From assembly GCF_000150275.1 (NCBI RefSeq), contig NW_002060954.1, positions 248,287-312,286 of the forward strand: DNA of 64,000 nucleotides, read 5' to 3'. The notes beneath the pieces are model-generated. The model was not told the origin of the DNA. It did not search any database and saw only the letters and a list, made by a program, of their open reading frames with translations. A program made the translations under genes and the position numbers. This DNA comes from Trichoplax adhaerens (taxonomy: Eukaryota > Placozoa > Uniplacotomia > Trichoplacea > Trichoplacidae). Every line of letters begins with the position of its first letter. Within the stretch, counting starts at the first letter, position 1. This document shows, one piece after another, positions 38,605 to 53,200 of the stretch.

Positions 38605-41267
38605 ACCAAAATAAACGTGTTTAACCTCACTAGCTAGTCCTTCTAATTTCGCACGAGAAGCTTGGGTGTAGATTGAAACTAGCAAATTCTATAAGAACAC
38701 TATTAACGTCAGACTTTGATCTAAAAAATATCGCAGATGCCGACTTCCCCTTTAATAACTGCTCTTACCAAGCATTAGTAGAATATTTGGATGTCCTAGT
38801 AGTCCTTCTTACGTATTGCAAATACAAGAATAGAAAAATATAAGCAGAATCTACTGTATCTAAAGTGCGAATTTATTTAAGCATTGGCACTACTATAACC
38901 ACACCCTCCTATAACATCCAGCTTATATTATTATAATTGATATAATAACTACTCCGTAACCATTATCGTTGGCTCTCTTTTATACACTGATAATATATGC
39001 AGTTTCCTTCAATTTTCCTTTATTTTTCTTTAAATGACCCAATGCAGCGTGTTTTTTCGTCTACTATAAAGTCCGAGGATGACTTGCGTTCCGTTAGGGT
39101 TAGGTACGAAGTCGGGGAGGGTTTAGGGCTTAGTTTCAGTCAGGGCATTAGTGCTAGTTTTGGCATGAGAGGCCATTTATATTTTCTACATGGCCAGTAA
39201 CAGTAGTTATAAACTTACACATGTTCTTGAGCTATTACTACAGTTCTTGCAGTGATTCGCGCATTCGAATTAAATTACCCATACTATACCCGGCCACCTG
39301 CCCTTATATAGGTTTGACTTAAATACTATCAAAGAAGCAATTTTAAACGTTACCAGTAGTACCATGCCTGCATAGTACTAATCTTGATCAGTTACTGGAC
39401 TGTATGATGCACATTATCAAGGGAAATTGTGATAGGATTATGATCCTCCTTTTACTGGATCATCATGTATTTTCATAGTTCATCATAATGCCAAGAGATG
39501 TTCTTCCTTTTATATGTAGTTAATTTATTTAAACTATTTTTCTATAATATTAATTTTACCATTAAATATCTCATACAAGGCAAATTTGTACTTAGTCACA
39601 CAATGTAAAAGATACCATACTTTTCATATTGCATGATAAACTTGTACTCGTAGAATAAAACATAAAAATCCATACTGACTATTGTTACTGGGCAATTACT
39701 AGGAGTTACCAGTATACTCGTGTAACTCCTTCACATGAATATCTTAATAAATACTTACATATATAATTAATATACATTATTTATAGGCGCGGAACCGACC
39801 TTATACGGTTTAATAAACTGAAATACAATAATTTATAGCTGGTATCACTTCATAATAACCTGATCTATATGCATTACTTAAAGATACAATAAATCTGTTC
39901 GTATGAATATTTAATAGTTATGTTCGCAAACTATTTGCAGAATAGATATAATACGATAGAGATGAAATGAAATATCTGAACTAATTAGGAAAATATTTTA
40001 TGCCGTACCGATTTAAAGTGATATCAAGAATTAAATAAACGGCCATTATTCATAGCTTCTGTAGATACTTACGGTATATTATTTAAATAATAGCGTTTGC
40101 CAACACAAAGAAAGATTTCTTAATTCAGGAATTAAAGATGAAGGTAGCATTCTCTGTACTAGCAACGAAATCGTGATAGAAACTTTTTACTTAGTGACTT
40201 ATACTGCACACATACTACAATTTGTATGATGATCCAATAACGTATAACGTATAGTACTTAAGTAAAGTAGAAAATTTTGTTCTTGATATACGTATACGCG
40301 CATTATAATAAAACTGCCCTAGTTAAATAGCTCGGTGTTCTATTGGTCATCCAGCAACAATCATTTCGTTCTCATTCATCTTCCACCAATCCACATTCTT
40401 CTAATTATGATATGTGTATATTACGACTGATAAGAGAAGCAATCTAAACAATTAATGTCAATTTCCTATTATTATTGAGTATTGTCAAAATTTACTATAG
40501 CAATACCTGTACACCAAAAGTATAATAACTATTTATTTACCAGTGGAATCGATTTCACATATGCCTTAAGTGCATTAACTTCCAAAAGAGAATGATAACA
40601 ATTCCTACTATCAAACCATATTCAAGCATTTTCTTCAATTTGATCTATCCATAATCATAACATATTGCTACGTACCAATCTTTCTAAAAGCACAAAGTAT
40701 TTATGCTTGATACGTTTTGTATCATTAACGGTCTCCTGTAACGAAATTACCTTGACGGATCAGACACTACACTCTAATTGAACCTATCATTCATTATCAA
40801 TCAATTTATATCATGTCCTCTTCCAGTTGCGTATAATTTCATGCTACTTTACGTTGCTTCAGAATGAATTTGCTAGATATAAATGGCGTCTGCCTCAAGA
40901 TTTAACTGTTAATCGGGTTATTTTCACAAGCTTAACGGTAAATACGACGAATGCATCTAACCTTACGCCTATTTTTCATCAAAGAATTTTCGATCGTATA
41001 TTACTCTTGGATGTTTGATTGCATTTTCATCCTGATTTTCTTTAATTTCCATCTATGGATTCTACTCAGCCAATCAGAATCATAATCAACGTTTACTAAA
41101 ATCCTAAATTTTCAATGCAGTTTTTCTTTACTTGGTCGATACGGTAATAGTTTTGACTCCTAAATAGCGATTTTGCGAAGAGAACAAAGAGAAAAGAAAT
41201 ATTCCGTATAGTTAATATAATTTAAAAGTTTGTATTCAGCGCTTTTATTATAATCGATTTGTCAACG
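38605..41267. other. Interval between eIF3i and PITPNM (tandem genes)
   Basis: About 2.7 kb with no dense GTAC cluster although it must contain the PITPNM promoter. A locally GC-richer segment (about 39040-39200) stands out from the AT-rich background and includes GTTAGGGTTAGG. A segment at about 40827-40938 has splice-like borders and an open frame (LLQNEFARYKWRLPQDLTVN) and could be an unrecognised or untranslated-region exon. Neither is supported strongly enough to call a gene. Confidence 0.4.
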
Positions 41268-44200
41268 ATGCTGATCAAAGAATATAGAATTCCTTTGCCG
41301 CTTAGTGTCGAGGAATATCGTACAGCCCAACTTTATATGATTCAGGTAAATATCATAGCCTTGTTTATCTCTTAGTATACTGTATAATCTTAAGTTAAGG
41401 ATTGCAACAACTGTTTAGTTTTATTTAATTTCTCTTCAATCATGAACGTAATTAATACACACGTAGGCTAATAAAAGTAAAGGAGTCGTCCTAAAGCGAG
41501 ATATCAGTTTCATTTACACGTTCAGTGATTTTAAATGTTTCGAGATTAAAATTCCCAGAGGCCCTACTTCTCGTTCTGATATTTCATTATTCAATTAATG
41601 CTAATACCTTCGCCTTAGCGAATTTATTTATTTCATGGTTATAATAACTATAACAAATAAATGAAAAATTTTATGAAACTACAGATGGAATCCTGTTAAA
41701 TCTTTTTAACGGTGCTAATTTTGTAGCCAAAAATGTATGGATCGACGTTTAACTTCTATACGACTTATTTATCAGTCAGGTACAAAGATTAATTCTATTA
41801 GTAAATGACGTAACAACTAGGTACTATAATGTAGAAAATAGTAGGACAACTAAGATTTTGAGATAATACAGGAATTAATAATCTTATTACAGAGGAAATC
41901 AAGCTAAATCGTACAAGAATTAGTCTACTTTAAGATCCATTATTGATTCTATCTAGTTTTGTATCCACTCCTATGACAATATTCTGTCAACACAAAAATT
42001 TACCATAGCATGTTTCCCAAGCTTTAGCACACGTTAGCAACTATTATGACTGCCGCAAAATTTTCTATTCCTTATTGAATGAATCTTACGTAAGATATCA
42101 CAGTACTCGAAATTTAACTTATCAACTAGGTTAATTTAATAATTACAGAATTTAAACCACGTTTCTGGAATTAGTAGTTTCGGAATTGATTAGGGTCTAA
42201 TTAAACAATTAAAAAGAAGTGTATAAAATTAGGAATAATCATTCTTCATCGTATTGCATATCATTTTCCAGTACTAATCAGATTAAAAGGGTAATAAATT
42301 AAGATATGTTTATTGTAGATCAGTGACTGTCAGAGGAGATAAAGAATGAACTAAATACAGATCTGTGTCTCGCTATATAAAAGATATGTTATTACGTTGC
42401 TCTTTCTGACATTTCATTTACCTTAAGGTACCTTACTAGTTCTTGATTCTGTATAGGTACCCGTATTAGCAGATTTACAAAATGAAGTTACTACAAATAT
42501 GATTGCGTAGCATTTTTAAAAAATTTTCCAACCCATACATCTAAAATATTTAATTCCAAAAAAGCTTTTATCATCAACAAATTAAAAAATATAATACGCC
42601 TGTATTCCATCGCGCATTGCTGACACTGAAGATATTTAATGTAGATGTACAGTAATACGGTACGGAATTTATGAAGATACAAGCACGGATCTTGCTTTTA
42701 TGAGCGTCATTTACCTATCATACTCTCTTCCTAAACGAACCTGTTACCTTTTAATAGGTTTACGAAGTATTATGAGTAACTGCTTAACAATTAAACTTAT
42801 GATTAGCATTTAACCCGTTGAAATAGGTGTATACTAGGAGAGCAGCCAGTTTGATATGAGTCACTGTAATCAATTGATTAGCATTAATGAAAGCAGATTG
42901 TGTTCATATTAAAAAAGATGTAGCTATTTGGAATTTTATGAGAACACGGCGGCAGGATTACTAGCAATTATAAAATGCAAATACTCTTAAACCTTTATTA
43001 TAATTTTCTATTTGTAACTTTACCCTTATTTCAGTTACGACTCATATACTAACCTACCTTTCATTATCAAGCCTGTTCAATCGCATTACTGAAAAATTAT
43101 TGATATATATATACACTTGCTAAAAGAGATCAACATTTTTTACTCCGCCAAAGCTTGTATCGTATTCATCCACATTTATGCATATATCATATTATAATAA
43201 TATTAAACCTAATTTGTTATATGTAAAACAAACGGTAAAAATTTTATCTAAGTCACAGAATAGTGAATTATCATTACGAAGATTAAGAAAGTTAAAATTC
43301 ATACCTTGACCTGAAAAATAAACGCTGATTACAAAGAAATGTAATGATTAAGTGTGTAGGTTAGTAAAATTTTGATCGAATAAGAGTACTGGAGCAGAAA
43401 AAATACGTAGTAGAACTTACACTTAGCATTTAGTCAAGCTTAGATAGCGTTCAATTTTAAGGACAATATGAATAAACTGCGTGCAATACCATACCATAAC
43501 CACCATAAAACATGAAAATTTAGATTATAATGTTACCAAAATAAAAGGAAATAATCATTCAAAAATCAATTAATTCTAAAGATCGATAAAAATAAGAAAA
43601 CATGCCTACCTTAAGCCGAAATATGCCGTCATAATCATATAAACAATAGCTTAAAGATTGACGTGATGTCGAATGATTTCTTTTCTATATTCAAATAAAG
43701 TTTTGTTTATTTTATTTTTATGAAAGCATTATGTTCATCGTTGTTACAGTACCGTCGTACTTAATCCTATTAACAGAATGGAACAGGGTCTTGTATCTAT
43801 CCTTTGTAAGTTTTAGATGAATAGCCCTGGCACGACAAAAATATACCAGTAAACTACACGATAAAATCCAAAAGAGGCGATATCCTATAATAAACAAGAA
43901 ATAGCATGTCGTATTGACTTTCCTAATAGAGACGATGTTAATTTACCGTTAAATAAGATTAAAAATAATCGTTGAAAGCTGTCATGAAATTACTTAATTT
44001 TCATTTAATATTATTTTGATATAAAAAATCAAGATAAAAAGTGAAATGAAAATAGCTGAACTAATTTCTGCAAAATGTGTTGTAGTTATTATAATAAAAA
44101 TCAATATATAATGCACTTATAGCTAGGTAGATGAACTATTGTAACTCATTTTTACAACGCTACTTCTTATAAATATATAAAGATACTGCTATGGAGAATT

Positions 44201-47200
44201 TTAGTTTTATTTTTTCTTAATAAGTTTTCGATAGCAGACTTCGAATTTATATTAAAATAACGGAATTTATAAAAAGATAAAATGTTCATCTTTAACACAT
44301 CATTATAACAAATTCACTGATAGCCATAAAAACATACCCTCTCATATCGCGAATACCTCGGGAAATGAAGCCTGAATAAAATTATACTATTAATAGAATT
44401 CGTCAATTCATTAATTCCTAGGGTTCAAATGTTCGTATATCCTATCTATGTAATAACTTGGCATAGTAAAAATTGTTTTTTAAGCCAATTAAACATATAA
44501 TTCGCATATCGTATAACATAATTTTTTAGTGGCAATACATAAATACAGCTGGTGATAAAATCGGTTAGTTACAAATAAGATATTATGAAAGCGTAAATAT
44601 TACTATAAAGTGTAATATTATCTTCTTTAAGTAGCGTAAAGTATTTTAAGGTAGACGATGATAGAAGGTATAAAGGATTTTATTGAGATACAAGTTACAG
44701 GCTAACAATGATATGGTTGTTATAGATAAGGTATTTGAGATAGCAGGAATGTAGGAACTGACTAACGAGTTAGCGTACAAAGGTATTTATAGGTTTTAGA
44801 TGGGATTGAGATAATGTCTTTATATGTATAGCATGTCGTCTATATGTGGTCATGATGTCGTACATTATGAATGTAATACAATACAGTACTTAAACGGTAT
44901 ATGATAAGTATTCGTATATTAGGATATTACTATACTAGGCATCTTCTATATAAGATCATAATGTTACATAAAGCACTGGTATCTGCTCATTGATTCACAG
45001 TAGCTAGTGTATCCTGGATGGAAGTATGGTATTTAAAATAACTCCATAATTTCCTTTTACCACTCCAGTAAATTTTTTGGTCTATTTTAAGGCTAGTTTC
45101 AGTAAGATCTGGAACTAGTAGCAGTTTATCATCTTCTGCTAAGGCTCGGTGAAAACTGGATTAACAATTTGGCAAAAAATAAATGGTTTAATCTATAAAT
45201 TCCATAGTTATTTTGGGGATGATTTCACCATTTTTCTAAACAAAAATAAAAAATTAAAAAACTTTACAACAATGCTTCATACGCCATTAAACAGTAGTTT
45301 AATTCGATTTAATCTTATAAAATTTTAATCATCTTAGTATCACAATTATCGAAATACTTGTATGAAAAAGCAATATACGAGAAAGAAGGTCATTATAACA
45401 ATTAATACTTGCATTAATTATTATTTTAAAATGTTAGTAAACGAAAATGAAATGTACCATCATGTTAATTACAATTTTCAAATAATTTATGCCTTGGATG
45501 ATTTCCTGATACTTTTACTAAGGCTTAATTATGGCTTATTATTAATCTATTCTACGAATAAGTAAAAGAATTTTGATTAAAACTGATCTTGATTCTGATG
45601 TGATTAGTAATACCTAAAACCAAAATTTTATTTGTAGCTTTCCCAATAATTCCAGGTTTTACAACTTATAAAGGCAATACTAAATTATTTTCGATAAATA
45701 TAGAAGTGCAACAAGCTTATACTGTGATCTGTTATCTCTTGAACCAATTAGATTATAATTAACATTTTCCTTTGTGGTATTACATTTTCATAAAAGAAAA
45801 AAAGTAGATTAGAAAGTAAGGATAAAAGCGACGGTGTTGAAATTATTGAAAATCGTCCATATGAAAATGGACAATATACAAAGAAAATTTATCACATTGG
45901 AAGCCATTTGCCTGCTTGGCTGAAGGCTATACTACCGAAGTCAGCTTTAAACGTTGAAGAAGAAGCTTGGAACGCATATCCTTATACTAGGACACGATAC
46001 AAATGCCCTTTTGTTGAAAAACTGATTTTGGACATTGAAACTATTTATACCGATGATCATGGTACACAGGTAGAATCATAACTTAAACAAAACTCTAAGT
46101 TTTCTGATATTCTATAGCTTGAAAATGTCTAAAAGTTTCATCTAAATGAGATGTTGAGTTTTGTAAGCGTACTAGGTTAGTATCCATTTAGCGATAGTAT
46201 GAATAGCCTTTCTATTACTGGATGTCATAAACAATTTCTTATATTTATATTCAAATTATGACCATCTTTCATATCAACTTATTAGATATCACCGAGAATA
46301 TTAGTTTCCCTTGCATTGATAATCATTATACATAAGCGATATTCATTGTAAGATAATGTGAGATAGTAAGACCCGATTTATTTAAATATTAGCTATGACA
46401 TCAGATAAATTCATATAGCAATTTCAGATACCAAATACATATATGTCTACTAGACTGATAATATTCTTTGTACGGTATTTTGAAGGGGTGTAGAATATGC
46501 AGTACCTACGTTTATCATTATTTAATCTTAAGAAAGTTTTACAGTTCTACTGACCCAGTTATTTTTGAATCCATGCGAACAATTAGCAGAAATACGGACA
46601 TAGTTTTATATTAATATGAATAAAGTCTATCGAGACACTGGGTAACCTTATTTTAATAAATTCTATAAAATAGTCTAGTTTTATTAGGTTGCTGATTCTA
46701 AAATGTAAGGCATCTGGTTAGATAGTAACGCAAATCCTTTTGATAACTTGAATGTAATACATTCTCATCAGCAGTAACAATTAGGATCTTAATTTAAAGA
46801 AATTTAGTAATATGCGTGATTGTTCATATACTACTGAATAGATCAGTCAGTAACAATTCCAGTTTGGTCAATTTGCATGTTTACAGAAAAATTGTTATAT
46901 TCTAACTTCAGCTAGATTTTAATTTCATTGCGCAAGTGTAAATATGAATGATCTTGAGCATTTTATTTCCTACTCGTGAAGAGTATATCTTTATATACTG
47001 TCCTCTAGATGATAAGACTCAAATATCCCTTGTAAATAAAGCCCAGCTTTAAATATATGCATATTAAAACAGATAGTATTAACGCCATGCCATTAAGACG
47101 TATAGAATATCTCAGCTGTATGCACATATGTTATTTATCTAAAGAACTCGTCTACCGACTTGAAACCCGTTATTATAATATAATTAGTGGCAACTTTCAT

Positions 47201-50200
47201 ATACGTAATACGTGTATACAATACCTGATTATAATAATCAAAAAATTCTACGAAAATACGGTTGCATACGATATCTGTACTTGTAATTATCGTGATACAA
47301 TATTAGCTCTTGGTACAATAATGCATCACTAAAAAAGAGAACAAGAAATATATCACAAGATGCTCAGTTGGACAAGCAAAAAATTTACAAAACAAGTAAA
47401 ATGCTATTTTTTTGATTGAAGGACAACGTATTTAAATTATCAGAAACTGAACTGAGAGCTAGAATCATAGGTATGCCATAGTATGATATGACGCGTATTA
47501 AGTAGAATATTTCGAAAACCTTAATAGCAGAAGAGAGACTACAGAAACATTATTTATGCATGTGAATGCGCTTGGCTGCATAATTTAATATAATGTATAA
47601 TGCTGTTAATAATTATACCTCAATAATCCTAAATATGTAGATATAAATATGTGGTATATTGCATAAATAATTTGTCATTTGATTATTTTGATCGCTTAAA
47701 CTGCTTTATGCTACCGGTAAATTGGCTATTTTACGTAGTTAAGTGAAAAGTACTAGTAAAGATTAGTTATAGTGCAAATAGAATATTCGTAACTAATACG
47801 TTATAAGTGATAAATTACTACTACAAACTATGTCTTGCTTTATTATTAACTATTAGTGTGAATGCAATTATTTTATTGAACTAATCATTCTATTAACAGA
47901 TCATGTTAATGTGGTTTGTGATAAAGTACCTAATAGTGAATATAAGGCAGAAGAAGATCCTAAGTTATATCAATCGACTAAAACAGGTCGCGGACCGCTT
48001 AAAGAAGATTGGCTACAGAGTTATGAGCCACAATATGCTGGAAAGGCCTGTTCATCATCAGTTATGTGTGCGTACAAATTATGCCGAGTTGAGTTTCGTT
48101 ACTGGGGCATGCAGACTAAAATCGAATGGTTTATACACAACATTGCAATTCGTAAAACCTTAGTTCGAGCACATCGCCAAGCTTGGTGTTGGCAAGATGA
48201 ATGGTTTGGCTTAACTATTCAGGATATTAGAAAGCTAGAAGAAGAAACTAAGCTATTATTATCTAGTAAATTAATTGGACAATCACCAAATTTAAGCGAT
48301 CAGGCACAGCTAGACATCAACGATCGAGATCAACATCCTTTAACATCGGTTAAAGGTAAAAACGACTTAAAAAACCTGTACCAGCCAGGATCTACAGAAG
48401 TCACGACCACTAAAGCAGATATATTCTACCAAAATCAGCCTCCTCCAAGTAATAGTACACCGAAAAGTAAAAATATCTCAACAAATAAAGCTGATGAAGA
48501 GATTAACGGCAAAAATACGTTAATTCCTGCAGATGAAGAGAATGTCTTGGGGAATATTCCAACGAGATCCAGTATAGCAGCCCTAGGAACCACTGCAGGT
48601 TAGTCTGACATGATGTACCGTTTAATTCGGAGTGATATAAATATCTTTAATATCGTTTTTGCAAAAGAGATTAGATCCTTACCATTGCAATTGTTAAGGA
48701 TAGTAATGAAGTGAATAAAATGAAAATGATTAAAATACTGGTATCATAACTATTAGTAGCTAAATAGATAATTATAACTATTTGATTTTAGCAAGAACAC
48801 TAGGTGAAGAAGGACAGAGTAGTCCATATTTACCCGTTAGTCGTCAATCTATCCGATATGAGACTAACAGTACTCTAGCTGCTACTGTGCAGGTTCTTAA
48901 GGATTGGCGATTAAATAATATTATGCAAGATACAGATGACTCTGAAGAAGAATATTTTGATGCGCAAGGTACCGTAACGCTAATGATTAGTAACAGTACA
49001 GTAGTATTAACACGGTAAATTAACTTTACTGTTCCTTATTATATAAAATACTATTTTACTAGATAATATTGCCGATCACGATGCTATGGATGAGATTAGA
49101 CTATCCCAAATGAAAAGTTTAATCTCTTTAGCATCGATTGAATCAGATGAAGAAGATACTACTGGATCATTTACTCGTGACTCAAGTCAAGAAACCATCG
49201 CCCAAGAATTTTATTCCCCAAACAAATCTATAAGTGCTAAGTCTATCAAGTAAATTACATATTTGAATCACCGATGTAATAAAGTAGGATCGATGAAATT
49301 AATATAATTAATAGTAAATCGATATTTACTAAATTTAGATAGCATTTACTTATTAAAACATGTTACGTGGATGGCAACTTGAGATATAAACTAATTTACA
49401 TTTCCTAATCTGATTTTCATTATATTATAACAGACGATCGCAAGGCAATGATTATACTGCTTCGAATACTACATCTTCGTCAAGTTTCTCTTCTGAAGGG
49501 CCAACATCATGTCTTTATAAGACACTTGTATTGGTAATTCACGGAGGTAATAAAGTATAGCTCATTTTTTGACAAACTGTAGCCTTATTGGAATTGTAAA
49601 ATTGCCCTTACGGCGATAACATAAAGGGTAACGGTGAAATTGTATGACTAATTGAGAGTGTACTTAATGAAAGTGTTAAATAATTATAAATTTTTCTTTT
49701 TATGGTTCAGGGTGCTTATTGGATTCTAGACTAGATTACGGTTCACAACAGTCCGATTATCAAACGTTTGAAGTTACGTTTAATTCAATAATTAGATCCC
49801 ATTATCCATTTGCTGAAGATAGTATTGCCACTAGGCTAGTTCCGTGCCCACCAATATGTGCTTCAGCTCTTTCAATGCTAGCTGCTACAGAAACCCTCTG
49901 CAATCGGATGCGTAAACCTTCAGAAGCGAATGCTGCAGCCGTGAATTTTAGCGGAAGTGGCTTATTATTTTTAGAAAAAGGTTAGTATGACTATTCCTTC
50001 CTCAATTTTTTAGAGTGTATTTATAAAATCATCTTTACCTCGCTGGTACCATCGAATTTTTAGCTATTTTAAAAATTATCGCGAGAGTGACCACCTTTAT
50101 GATCCTTATAAATCTGTTACCCTATTCTATTAGGAACGCTCATCTTAGAATATTCTTATTTCTTCGGATGCTATTGAATTTATGTTTCATAGTTAAGAAT

Positions 50201-53200
50201 AGAATAACTCTTTGCGTATTTCATTGATTGAGATACATCAAGCTAAATTGTGATCGTTTATTCTGATTCCATGATATACGCTTTAATAATGAAGATTTTG
50301 CTCCACTGAGTGCCATTCCAGTATTAGCTGTGAATTCATCTGAATATAATAACGCCATACCAGCATTAGTAAATCAAGCAAATAGTGTATACCAAGATTT
50401 TATTAACTCGAATGAAGGTAGAGGATTTCATGGGAAGGTAGGTTCATTGTTATAAATCATTCTTTAGCTAAGTAGTGCATCAGTTGTAAAAGGCTGTAAT
50501 ACTGTGTTTATCTCAAAAATTGAATAGGAATAAGGTATTTGTTACTCATTTGAGGCGGTATTTTATGATAATATCCAATATTAACTTATTGTTATGGACT
50601 TATGAACACTTTCTTAAGCACACTAATATACTTGTAAATTAAATTTGTATAATATAGTATATCTCATACGGATTTTAATTAGCTAGCATTTGAATATCAA
50701 ATACGTTCAATAATTTATACAGTAAAAATAATATTTATGACAAAATCATAGATAATAATGATAGTACACGATAAGTAAAGTGGTTACAAGCTTACATATA
50801 TACATAAAATATAATGTTGACTTAGATTTATTTGTAGAAGCTAAGTTATAAAAAAATCAAAGTTCAATTTAACAAGAAAGTACCGACGAATTAATCGGTT
50901 TGGTAACTAAAATGCCATAATACGCACGTATTGGACTATCTTATTTCAGCCAATTAAGATTCTCCTTCAGCATTGATTTTAGTTTTTTCTAATAATTATA
51001 TGTAGTTGTCTTGGTACTTGTAATTACTATCATCTAAGATCATTTTAATGATAATAATTCTAATGTAGTGTATTCAGAATATACTGTAACTATATTCTAC
51101 TCTTAAATATAGACATGTTGTATTGATCTTATATTTAGATATATCTACAGTCTGTTCGCTCTACATTCAAATATGGCTTACTACATTTAGTTATTACAGT
51201 CCTCACTATTTTCTACAATCATCTGCTATTCTATAACCTGTTATGGCATATGTTGTATCTAATCCTACAATCACGTTCTCTGCATGTGTTCTAATGCCAT
51301 AGCTATAAATACCGCCGTTTTCTACCTTATTTGTTAAGTTGCATTATTGGTCACAGTTAGTATTCACACTTTACTCACGGCAGCTACCACGCTGACCTAC
51401 CGTAATTATCACTCTGAACCTAACTACTATCTACAATAAAGTATCCTCTTTGCTTAAGCTCCTTGTGCAATTCTTTGCATGGTAACTAAAACCACATTAT
51501 CTGACTCTTCGAACCCTCCATCACATCTAAGATCTTTGAGACTTCGATATTGCCTTATTTACATCTTCTAATACCTGTAAATCGCCTATCTTTTATCCAT
51601 ATATTATAATGAAGCTGATACAGAAATTAGGCTGTGATCACACGATTTTCTATATCTTCTATCCATTCCTATCTGTCTTGCTCTTGCTTCAGTTATGATT
51701 ATGAATTGCCAATATAGTATTATGTTATCAACTGTTATAACGATTTAATACCGTAAATCTCTAAATTGGATAGTGAATTAATACGGATTAAATTTTAGGT
51801 ATGCATGGTGTGTGATTCTATGGGAGCAATCATCGCCTATGACGCTTTAATTAATAATGCTAATCCTTCTCAAGTATCATCGACGGATACCAGCCCTAGA
51901 ACACCATCGGTTATACCTACCGTTACCATTGAATCTACATGCTCAAGTCCATCAAAAGTATCGTCCAGTTTTAGCCAAATGGAAATCTCTTGTGATGCAA
52001 GTTATGCTTCGAAACACAGAATGAGATATAACAGTGATAGTGGTTTACCAAGACATGATTGGTACTTTCAATCTGGTTATTCAAATAATCATCTTGGGTC
52101 TAGTAACCAGTCGGGAGAGTGCAGTTACGCATTAAATAGCGATGGTGAAATAACAAAGATACCGGGTAAAATTGGTAGTTCTCGAAGTTCCATATCAAGA
52201 ACGAGTTATTCCAGTCAATGTGGCGAAGTTTATTTCAGTTTCGATGTTGCTGACTTCTTTATGCTTGGTTCACCAATTGCCATGATCTTGATTATGCGGA
52301 TATTAAAGCAACGTTCAATGACCGATAACGGTATTCGAGTTTTAATTTGTATTATATGTATTACGCACAATTTAAGTAAATGTATTATTACTTGTCCTTT
52401 TATAATACTTTTCGTCTACATTGTTCATGCAGTTCACTAACTTTGATTATATGTTTTGATTAGTTCCTGGCTGTACTCTATTGCGACGCCCTCCTTGTGA
52501 TCAAGTTTATAATCTATTTTATCCAATAGATCCTATTGCTGAACGATTGGAACCTGTACTGTTAGGACAGTTTTCTAATATACCATCTATCAGTGTAGTT
52601 CGTTTTCAACAATATCCTTTAGGCAACGGAAAGTTACATTATTTTAAGGATGCTGTTTTTGATAATTCTCAACTATTTTGGCCCCCTACTGTTAATCAAT
52701 CGATAAATAACCAATCACCTGTTATGCAGTCTGAGATGACTTCTGAAAAAGGTGCGTCAATATTAAATCAGGATTATCGTCATAGTGAAATACCAAAACG
52801 TTCAGATGAACCTTCATCTTTTGATATTCTCTCCAATAGTAAGTGAGAACAATAATTATTCGCTTACGGACGTAATAGCCCCAATTAGATTATAGCTACT
52901 AAGTGAAATCAATTTTTGAAAATCAGTTTTAACTAGGTGGTGGGGAAATAAACGCCTAGACTACGCTCTTGATTGCCCAAAATCGTTATTCGGGTTTCCA
53001 GAGGCAGCAATTCCTCACATGTTACATTCAAGTTATTGGGAATCCTACGATGCTGTGGCTATGATTATTCGTCAAGTTAGCGCCAGCATTTATTATTACT
53101 AATTCTATCAAATTATAAAATAAAATGCAAGCTCGATCCTTAGTATCTACAAAGGGAATATGAAATCAATTTTTAGCATAGTTAAAGTTTATATTGGTCA

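Noticed and set aside
39090-39115. Possible interstitial telomere repeat
   Set aside because: Only two adjacent TTAGGG-like units; too few to distinguish from chance.
45362-45565. 67-aa frame inside PITPNM intron 1
   Set aside because: Composition is that expected from random AT-rich DNA (Asn, Ile, Leu, Tyr, Lys) and it has no recognisable motif.
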